Below are positions 1 through 4,264 of a DNA stretch of 7,579 nt, piece after piece. Under the pieces are notes generated by a model. That model worked only from the letters and a program-made list of their open reading frames with translations. It searched no databases and was not told the DNA's origin. How positions within the stretch are numbered: position 1 is the stretch's first letter; each line of letters starts with the position of its first letter. The DNA lies in the NCBI GenBank assembly GCA_029778965.1, contig JAKPBL010000575.1, positions 1-7,579 on the forward strand. Direction: 5' to 3'. A program made the translations under genes and the position numbers. The DNA is from Bacteroidota bacterium. Its GTDB lineage: Bacteria; Bacteroidota; Bacteroidia; Chitinophagales; Chitinophagaceae.

Positions 1-1
1 C

Positions 2-601
2 GTGGTACGTCCCACCGCTGCCATTGCACAATGCGTTTGCGACAGCAGCAGCGCCACCAGCTATATCCTGCTGCCGGTGTACCTCGAAGACTTCACCGGC
101 GCCGTGGCCAATTGCCGCGCCACTCTCCGATGGACTATCGGCAAAGGAAGCAGCGCCAGGAGCTTCTCGGTCGAGGCCAGTAAAAACGGTTACGATTACC
201 AGGAGGTGGCTGTCGTGGATGCAGTAGCGGGACAGCGTACATACAGCTACCAGGCGCCTGCCGAGGAAAGCCTCAGTTACTGGCGCATTAAAACAGCCGC
301 ATACGACCAGGCTACGCACACCAGCAACAGCATACGCCTCTATGCGCCGGGTTGCCAGTTTGCTTCCGTCGACGTATATCCCAATCCCGCCGTTAGCGTA
401 GTGAATATCGAGCTGAAAGGCTTCCAGGGCATCAATGACGGCGCGCTTTACAATGCGCAGGGACAAATCATCAAAAAGCTGACGCTTTATAATGGCCGCA
501 ACACCCTAAGCATCAGCGGTATCAGCAAAGGCATTTACAACCTGGTGATCTGGAACAAGCAGCAACAGGCCGTGACGAAGAAAATCAGGGTGGAGGAGTA
601 A
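2..601 (+). CDS. C-terminal part of a secreted protein with a T9SS type A sorting domain (5' truncated)
   Basis: This is the 3' end of a larger gene cut by the window edge. The GTG at position 2 is only the first in-frame codon and probably not the true start. Two modules are visible in the 199 residues. Residues about 23-113 resemble the Ig/fibronectin-like module often placed before sorting domains in Bacteroidota (LPVYLEDFTG at 24-33, LRWTIG, then a YSY...YWRIK strand pair). Residues about 121-199 are a T9SS type A (Por secretion) sorting domain: VYPNP at 125-129, then VNIEL, LYNAQGQIIKKL, ISKGIYNLVI and a basic end KKIRVEE. Such domains direct proteins through the type IX system to the cell surface or medium and are removed on the way. 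The catalytic or binding part lies upstream of the window, so the function of the whole protein is unknown. It converges with the Fic gene. Confidence 0.88.
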   Translation: MVRPTAAIAQCVCDSSSATSYILLPVYLEDFTGAVANCRATLRWTIGKGSSARSFSVEASKNGYDYQEVAVVDAVAGQRTYSYQAPAEESLSYWRIKTAAYDQATHTSNSIRLYAPGCQFASVDVYPNPAVSVVNIELKGFQGINDGALYNAQGQIIKKLTLYNGRNTLSISGISKGIYNLVIWNKQQQAVTKKIRVEE

Positions 602-620
602 AGGAGAAGGCGAAATATGT

Positions 621-642
621 CCTATCACCCATTTACGATAGG
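621..642 (+). terminator. Possible terminator hairpin after the T9SS gene
   Basis: CCTATC (621-626) and GATAGG (637-642) are a perfect 6-bp inverted repeat with a 10-base loop, starting 20 bases after the stop codon. The only T-rich stretch (CATTTTT, 655-661) lies 13 bases further on, so this is not a textbook intrinsic terminator. Position between converging genes supports an end-of-transcript role. The rest of 602-882 is AT-rich and shows no convincing gene. Confidence 0.3.
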
Positions 643-849
643 CGCCACGATCTTCATTTTTAAAATGGGCAATCCCGCCACGTTTGATCATAATGGGTGA
701 AATATTAGCCGAAGGTTGTGCAAATTATTTTCCGGTTCATTTTTTAACTTAAAATCTCCACTTCTTCGGGAACAACAAATAATATAGTACACCCTGTTTT
801 TGGTAGAAACTGATTGTTTAAAATTTACCGGCGTATATAAGTAGTCGCC

Positions 850-880
850 GCATTTCTGAATTGTTTTAATTCAGAAGTGC
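850..880 (-). terminator. Hairpin just after the Fic stop codon, likely transcript end
   Basis: Bases 850-862 pair with 868-880: a 13-bp stem with one G-T wobble (core TTCTGAATT / AATTCAGAA) and a 5-base loop. It begins two bases past the TAG stop of the minus-strand Fic gene. No T-run follows on the minus strand. A second 5-bp inverted repeat, CGGCG (829-833) / CGCCG (846-850), abuts it. The strength of the stem and its position support a 3'-end role. It could serve both converging genes. Confidence 0.5.
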
Positions 881-882
881 AA

Positions 883-2394
883 CTATTTATCGACATCCTT
901 CAGCTCAAATATCTCCCTGAATTTTTTCTGCATGTGATCAATTTCTTCATCACTTAATTTCGCAAAACGTTCCCGCCGCCTTTTTGGAAAGATGCCATTA
1001 TTCTGATGTAAAAATGTGATCATTAAATTCAAATCTTTATCCGGCATATCAACAACGTTTTGTAATACCCGTTTTGCTTCATCATACCGTTGTATCAACT
1101 GTAGTTCATCTGGCATATCATGTTCCAATGTAGCGTGTATCGTTTGCGCCAGGTAGATGCACTGGTCTGTGAGATCCGGGTAGCGAAAATAGTTTTCTAC
1201 TTTTCCTTCATTTGTTACCAGCAGTTCACACAGATCATTCATGTCGTACCGGATGCGCTGCATAAGTGGCTTTGAATATTTCTCAAGTACACCGTCATAT
1301 TCACGCATATTGCTCAGCATGTGTGCAGACACCGGAATAATAAGGCCCTGCGGAACTGCGCCGTCATGTACCAGGATATCATGGATCAGGAAACGATGCA
1401 GTCGCCCATTGCCGTCTTCAAAAGGATGTATAAATACAAATCCAAAAGCGATTATGGCGGCCCTGACCTCTGGGTAAATACCCGATGTTTTCGTTGCGGT
1501 GTCTCCAAGTCCGTTCATCAGTGAATAAACAAATGAAGGTGGCGGACATACATAATGAACCAGTTGCTGGTTATGGGGCAATGACTGGCCGATGTAGTTC
1601 TGAAAATTTCGGAATGTACTGTCGGCAAAACGGCTGTCTACAATTGAATTCTGTAACTGAACAAGCCGGTGTTCTTCAAGAAGGCGATTGTCAGGTTCGG
1701 TACCGGCAGTTGCCAATAAACCGATGAACTTCTCTATTCTGTCGGGAGATGGGCTCTCCCGCTCAATTTCATAAGAAGAACGGGTTTCTTTATTATAAAG
1801 GTAATTAATAACAGCTCTGCGGAAGGTAGCCTCGGAAATGCTGCGTTTTAATTGTTCTATCTGGCCGGGAATGCTCTGGTTTAATAATTCAACTAATGTG
1901 CGCGTTTTCCTGACCATCGGGCAAAAGGACCGGGAGCCTAATAAATTGTCATTAATATGCCAACGTGCATTTTTAATGGTATTTCCGGTAATGTACTTTT
2001 CCGGATCCAACAGCTCGACATAGTTTCCTGCGATCGGAGTAGCAATAACAAGTTGCCTGCCAGTTAAAAATTCATATAAATAACCGATACGTCTTGTATA
2101 CCTTCCTGACGGAGAAGATTCGATATAAGCAATCAAATCCGCCATCGGCAATTTTTCAAAAACTGCGCTTAGAAAATCCAGGTTAAGATCATCATACTTC
2201 AATGAAAACTCCAGGTGCAACAGGGGCGTGTCCTGGGCAGGTGCATAGCGGACGGTGTATACCTGCTCCACACAACCCCGGGAAGTTAGTTCAATAGACT
2301 CGGGGCTTCCAATATAGGAACTATGCGTAAGTATATAATCAGACAACTCATAATGCTCTTTTAGCCATTGGCTACCCACAGGGCGGTCGGGCAT
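883..2394 (-). CDS. Fic family protein (probable AMP-transferase) with internal inhibitory helix
   Basis: A 503-residue protein with the full Fic catalytic motif HPFEDGNGRLHR at 323-334 (His323, Phe325, Asp327, Gly328-Asn329-Gly330-Arg331, Arg334). Fic enzymes usually transfer AMP from ATP to a hydroxyl side chain of a target protein, with the motif His as base. PHNQQLVHYVCPPP (273-286) sits where the substrate-binding beta-hairpin flap is expected. The segment SYEIER at 207-212 fits the (S/T)xxxE(G/N) auto-inhibitory motif except that the last position is Arg; Glu211 would be the inhibitory glutamate. This suggests a class II Fic regulated within one chain, consistent with no antitoxin gene beside it. 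About 190 N-terminal residues and 100 charged C-terminal residues probably serve targeting or oligomerisation. No signal peptide is seen, so it should be cytoplasmic. ATG start with AAGGA a few bases upstream. The gene is AT-richer than its neighbours, suggesting transfer. Its target is unknown. Confidence 0.93.
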   Translation of the reverse strand: MPDRPVGSQWLKEHYELSDYILTHSSYIGSPESIELTSRGCVEQVYTVRYAPAQDTPLLHLEFSLKYDDLNLDFLSAVFEKLPMADLIAYIESSPSGRYTRRIGYLYEFLTGRQLVIATPIAGNYVELLDPEKYITGNTIKNARWHINDNLLGSRSFCPMVRKTRTLVELLNQSIPGQIEQLKRSISEATFRRAVINYLYNKETRSSYEIERESPSPDRIEKFIGLLATAGTEPDNRLLEEHRLVQLQNSIVDSRFADSTFRNFQNYIGQSLPHNQQLVHYVCPPPSFVYSLMNGLGDTATKTSGIYPEVRAAIIAFGFVFIHPFEDGNGRLHRFLIHDILVHDGAVPQGLIIPVSAHMLSNMREYDGVLEKYSKPLMQRIRYDMNDLCELLVTNEGKVENYFRYPDLTDQCIYLAQTIHATLEHDMPDELQLIQRYDEAKRVLQNVVDMPDKDLNLMITFLHQNNGIFPKRRRERFAKLSDEEIDHMQKKFREIFELKDVDK

Positions 2395-2410
2395 TTTTCC
2401 TTATTTTCTG

Positions 2411-2438
2411 TAAAAGTATTAAAATAAGAGAAAAACAA
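2411..2438 (-). promoter_or_regulatory. Possible Bacteroidota-type promoter of the Fic gene
   Basis: Read on the minus strand, TTG (2436-2438) is followed after 17 bases by TACTTTTA (2411-2418), close to the TAnnTTTG -7 consensus but lacking the final G. It lies 16 bases before the ATG, which would give a very short leader. The region is AT-rich, so chance matches are likely. Confidence 0.25.
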
Positions 2439-2465
2439 TTAAAATATATGAATTTTTCGGAAAAA

Positions 2466-2504
2466 CAGTTAGTTAAAGGTTATAACAATGTCAGTTAGTT
2501 TAAA
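2466..2504. repeat. Short direct repeat CAGTTAGTT(T)AAA
   Basis: CAGTTAGTTAAA begins at 2466 and CAGTTAGTTTAAA at 2492, a spacing of 26 bases. A second direct repeat, TGAACCAGC, follows at 2510 and 2537 with a spacing of 27 bases. They lie in the 168-base gap between the Fic gene start and the GIN operon end, where AT-rich sequence gives way to GC-rich sequence. No role is established. Confidence 0.35.
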
Positions 2505-2524
2505 AGAAGTGAACCAGCCATAAA

Positions 2525-2539
2525 TCAAGCAGGACTTGA
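2525..2539 (-). terminator. Weak candidate terminator of the head-GIN operon
   Basis: On the minus strand, TCAAG-TCCTG-CTTGA forms a 5-bp stem with a 5-base loop followed by TTTAT, 23 bases after the TAA of the second GIN gene. The stem is short, so support is modest. The upstream AACC/GGTT pairing (2539-2542 with 2550-2553) could form as an alternative. Confidence 0.28.
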
Positions 2540-2562
2540 ACCAGCGGCCGGTTTCTGACTTT

Positions 2563-3276
2563 TTACTTCCTCGTTATGCTGCTTGCCCCGCTCGACTTCA
2601 TTTCCTTGATAACGCCCTCGCCGCGATAGGCAACATCGGAGGCGCCGCCGGCTTTCACTTTCAATTCTTTATTGACGATTACCTTGGCAGACGAAGCGCC
2701 GCCCGCATCGATTTCACAGTAATCGGTGACCAATCCCCAGCCTTTTACCGAGCTGGCGCCATTCAGCCGCAACGAGGTCGAGCCGATATTACCGATAAGA
2801 GTGAGGTCGCTGGCGCCGCCCAGATCCATATCGAGCTGATTACAGGTGAGTTCGCCCGACATATCGCTGGCGCCTGACAGGTCAACGGATAACTTGTCGG
2901 CGGTAATCTTTCCCATCAGCCGGATATCGCTGGCACCCCCGGCTTTCAGCGATTCAATGGTTTTGATGGAAACATAAGCTTTCATTTTCTTATTGCCGCG
3001 CCAGTTGTTCCAGCCTTGTCCGTCGAACCATATATGAAGCTCTCCGTTCTTTACTTCGGTTTTAATGCGGTCGCGCACAGCGGTTTCGGTGGCGCTCACG
3101 GCAACTCCTGTTTCTTCGCCCTGGCTAAGATAGAGATCGATGGCGCTTGATACCTGCACACCGGTGAAGGCAGGCACCTGCCTGATCTGCGCATTGGCAT
3201 CCTGGATCACAAATTTCTGCGCGCTGGCTGCCGTCACCACTGCCAGCAGCAGGCAAAACGAAAGGAACTTTTTCAT
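2563..3276 (-). CDS. Head-GIN domain (DUF2807) envelope protein, GGAS-rung paralogue
   Basis: A 237-residue exported protein. Residues 1-19 are a signal peptide (MKKF, hydrophobic core, cleavage near ASA-Q), without a lipobox Cys. The rest matches the head-GIN/DUF2807 family, described as a putative auto-transporter adhesin domain and expected to fold as a right-handed beta-solenoid; its biochemical role is not known. The motif GAS recurs at 114, 135, 154, 173, 193, 211 and 230, a period of 18-21 residues consistent with one turn per coil. Residues 25-110 carry the conserved entry region (DANAQIRQ, FTGVQVSS, DRIKTEV, KAYVSIKTIESL). It is the second gene of a two-gene operon, nine bases after the stop of its paralogue, and aligns with it almost without gaps, pointing to tandem duplication. 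No Shine-Dalgarno is visible before the ATG. Probably periplasmic or cell surface; ligand unknown. Confidence 0.88.
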   Translation of the reverse strand: MKKFLSFCLLLAVVTAASAQKFVIQDANAQIRQVPAFTGVQVSSAIDLYLSQGEETGVAVSATETAVRDRIKTEVKNGELHIWFDGQGWNNWRGNKKMKAYVSIKTIESLKAGGASDIRLMGKITADKLSVDLSGASDMSGELTCNQLDMDLGGASDLTLIGNIGSTSLRLNGASSVKGWGLVTDYCEIDAGGASSAKVIVNKELKVKAGGASDVAYRGEGVIKEMKSSGASSITRK

Positions 3277-3285
3277 GATACAATA

Positions 3286-4005
3286 TTAGCTGTTTGAACG
3301 AACCGAGCCGCCGCTGCTGGTGTGCAAATTGCGGATCGTTCCGCCGCCACGGTACTGTATATCTCCCCCGCTGCTCGCTTCTGCGTTAAGCTCTTTGGTA
3401 ACGGTAATGCTGATGGAGCCACCGCTGGAAGCATCCACATCGCCCCTGGTGGCCGACAGGTCGAAGCCTTTGAAGATGGATCCGCTGCTCGCTTTTGCAG
3501 ATATGAAATCGACCGAACCCCGTATGTTGGTAATGGCCCCGCTGCTGTTATCGGAGCTGATGCTTTGTCCCTTGAATTCACCATCGATGGTGCCGCCCGA
3601 GCTGGCATGGAGCTCCAGCTTGGCGATATTGATCGCATTGCCGGTTTTGGCGCTGGCGCCCGAAGAAACGATCAGCTTCTCCAGTTGGCGAACAGACACA
3701 TACGCCCGGAATGTCACCCCGCGGCGCCAGTTGGAATTAAAATTCTTATCGTCGATGGATATGCGCAATACATTCCCTTCCACTTCGGTTTTGATCCGGT
3801 CGATATACTCCGGTTTGCTCGAGCTCACAGCCACCGCGTCTTCGTTGCCCTGCTGCAACAGCAGTTCTATTCCCTGCGATACTTTCACACCGGTAAAAGA
3901 ACCCACTTCGCGCTTGCGGGCATTTGCATCGTTGACAGTGGTTGACTGCGCCTGCACGGCCGTCATTAACAACATGATAAAAGCAAACAGGACTGACCTT
4001 TTCAT
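3286..4005 (-). CDS. Head-GIN domain (DUF2807) envelope protein, SSG-rung paralogue
   Basis: A 239-residue exported protein, first gene of the GIN operon. The signal peptide spans residues 1-20 (MKRSVLF, hydrophobic core, TAVQAQ). The mature part is a DUF2807 solenoid with SSG at 114, 135, 154, 173, 193, 211 and 230, the same positions as the GAS motifs of the downstream paralogue, mostly extended to SSGG, SSGA or SSGS. Shared entry blocks are DANA (26-29), FTGVKVS (37-43), DRIKTEV (69-75) and AYVS (101-104). Serine-rich turns in place of Gly-Gly-Ala-Ser would make a different exposed edge on the same fold. It lies behind a probable ECF-sigma promoter and divergent from the thiamine receptor. 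No Shine-Dalgarno is seen before the ATG. Role unknown: a surface or periplasmic structural or binding protein is the family-based guess. Confidence 0.88.
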   Translation of the reverse strand: MKRSVLFAFIMLLMTAVQAQSTTVNDANARKREVGSFTGVKVSQGIELLLQQGNEDAVAVSSSKPEYIDRIKTEVEGNVLRISIDDKNFNSNWRRGVTFRAYVSVRQLEKLIVSSGASAKTGNAINIAKLELHASSGGTIDGEFKGQSISSDNSSGAITNIRGSVDFISAKASSGSIFKGFDLSATRGDVDASSGGSISITVTKELNAEASSGGDIQYRGGGTIRNLHTSSGGSVRSNS

Positions 4006-4023
4006 ACAATCTATTTTTTATAT

Positions 4024-4049
4024 GACGACGCAGCGCCTAAAATGTTACA
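4024..4049 (-). promoter_or_regulatory. Probable ECF-sigma promoter of the head-GIN operon
   Basis: On the minus strand TGTAAC (4044-4049) is followed after 16 bases by CGTC (4024-4027), itself the second copy in CGTCGTCATA (4021-4030). TGTAAC-N16/17-CGNC is the known shape of ECF sigma promoters, such as those of SigX/SigW-type factors. The -10 element ends 18 bases before the ATG of the first GIN gene. No sigma or anti-sigma gene is in the window, so the controlling factor is not identified. Confidence 0.55.
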
Positions 4050-4070
4050 GGGTTTTATGCAAAAATCGGC

Positions 4071-4078
4071 TAATTTTG
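4071..4078 (+). promoter_or_regulatory. -7 promoter element (TAnnTTTG) of the thiamine receptor leader
   Basis: TAATTTTG matches the Bacteroidota housekeeping -7 consensus TAnnTTTG exactly. Transcription would start near 4082-4085, just before the GNRA hairpin and about 20 bases before riboswitch helix P1. A clear -33 TTTG is not seen: TTA at 4045-4047 is the nearest candidate, with a 23-base spacer. Confidence 0.55.
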
Positions 4079-4082
4079 TGAC

Positions 4083-4102
4083 GTAGCCGGGCAACCGGCT
4101 GC
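4083..4102 (+). other. GNRA-capped hairpin at the 5' end of the riboswitch leader
   Basis: AGCCGG (4085-4090) pairs perfectly with CCGGCT (4095-4100) around the loop GCAA, a GNRA tetraloop. The stem extends by a T-G wobble (4084/4101) and a G-C pair (4083/4102). It lies between the predicted transcription start and riboswitch P1 and is not part of the standard TPP aptamer. It may protect the 5' end or dock with the aptamer. Confidence 0.55.
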
Positions 4103-4106
4103 CAAG

Positions 4107-4187
4107 TTCCCGGGGTGCTGGCGGCTTAATGCCGCCGGCTGAGATAATACCCGTTGAACCTGAACAGGGTAATGCCTGCGCAGGGAA
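4107..4187 (+). promoter_or_regulatory. TPP riboswitch (THI element)
   Basis: The complete conserved aptamer is readable. P1 is TTCCC (4107-4111) with GGGAA (4183-4187). The invariant GGGGTGCT (4112-4119) follows. A variable P3 stem, GGCGGC (4120-4125) with GCCGCC (4131-4136), has loop TTAAT. The pyrimidine-sensing CTGAGA is at 4139-4144, followed by ACCCG (4150-4154), the CCTG-AA-CAGG stem (4159-4168), and the pyrophosphate-binding segment AATGCCTGCGCAGGGAA (4171-4187). TPP binding normally represses the downstream gene. It lies 77 bases ahead of the receptor ATG. No hairpin plus T-run is seen in 4188-4264, so translational control is more likely than transcription termination. Confidence 0.97.
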
Positions 4188-4246
4188 GGTGGTTCTGTTT
4201 TATTCCTCCTTTTGCTTTCGCAGCATTTCTCTCAAATCATTTTTTC

Positions 4247-4261
4247 AAACAGTAATTGTTT
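4247..4261 (+). promoter_or_regulatory. Small hairpin next to the receptor start codon (possible expression platform)
   Basis: AAACA (4247-4251) pairs with TGTTT (4257-4261), with an extra G-T closing pair, ending three bases before the ATG at 4265. No Shine-Dalgarno is present. It could mask the start region when TPP is bound. The stem is short and AT-rich, so this is only a candidate. Confidence 0.25.
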
Positions 4262-4264
4262 AAC

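Noticed and set aside
617..700. 27-codon frame from ATG 617 with AAGGAG at 601-606 upstream.
   Set aside because: It overlaps the candidate terminator hairpin and nested inverted repeats, the product shows no recognisable feature, and Shine-Dalgarno use is weak evidence in Bacteroidota.
2525..2545. Minus-strand sequence GGTTCAAGTCC resembles a tRNA T-arm, raising the idea of a tRNA-derived attachment site at the island edge.
   Set aside because: The T-stem has a mismatch, no CCA or acceptor partner is found, and the upstream sequence has no anticodon or D-arm. A short terminator-like stem explains the same bases.
2536..2877. Plus-strand 113-codon frame opposite the GGAS-type GIN gene.
   Set aside because: Antisense shadow of the repeated Gly-Ala-Ser codons; no independent support.
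3320..4081. Long plus-strand frame opposite the first GIN gene, and a second one at 3322-3945.
   Set aside because: The opposite strand encodes a complete DUF2807 protein with signal peptide and regular motifs. The plus frames are shadows caused by its repetitive, GC-rich codons.
4256..4264. TTG at 4256 as the receptor start, giving three extra residues.
   Set aside because: ATG 4265 gives a standard signal peptide beginning MKK, and TTG starts are rare.
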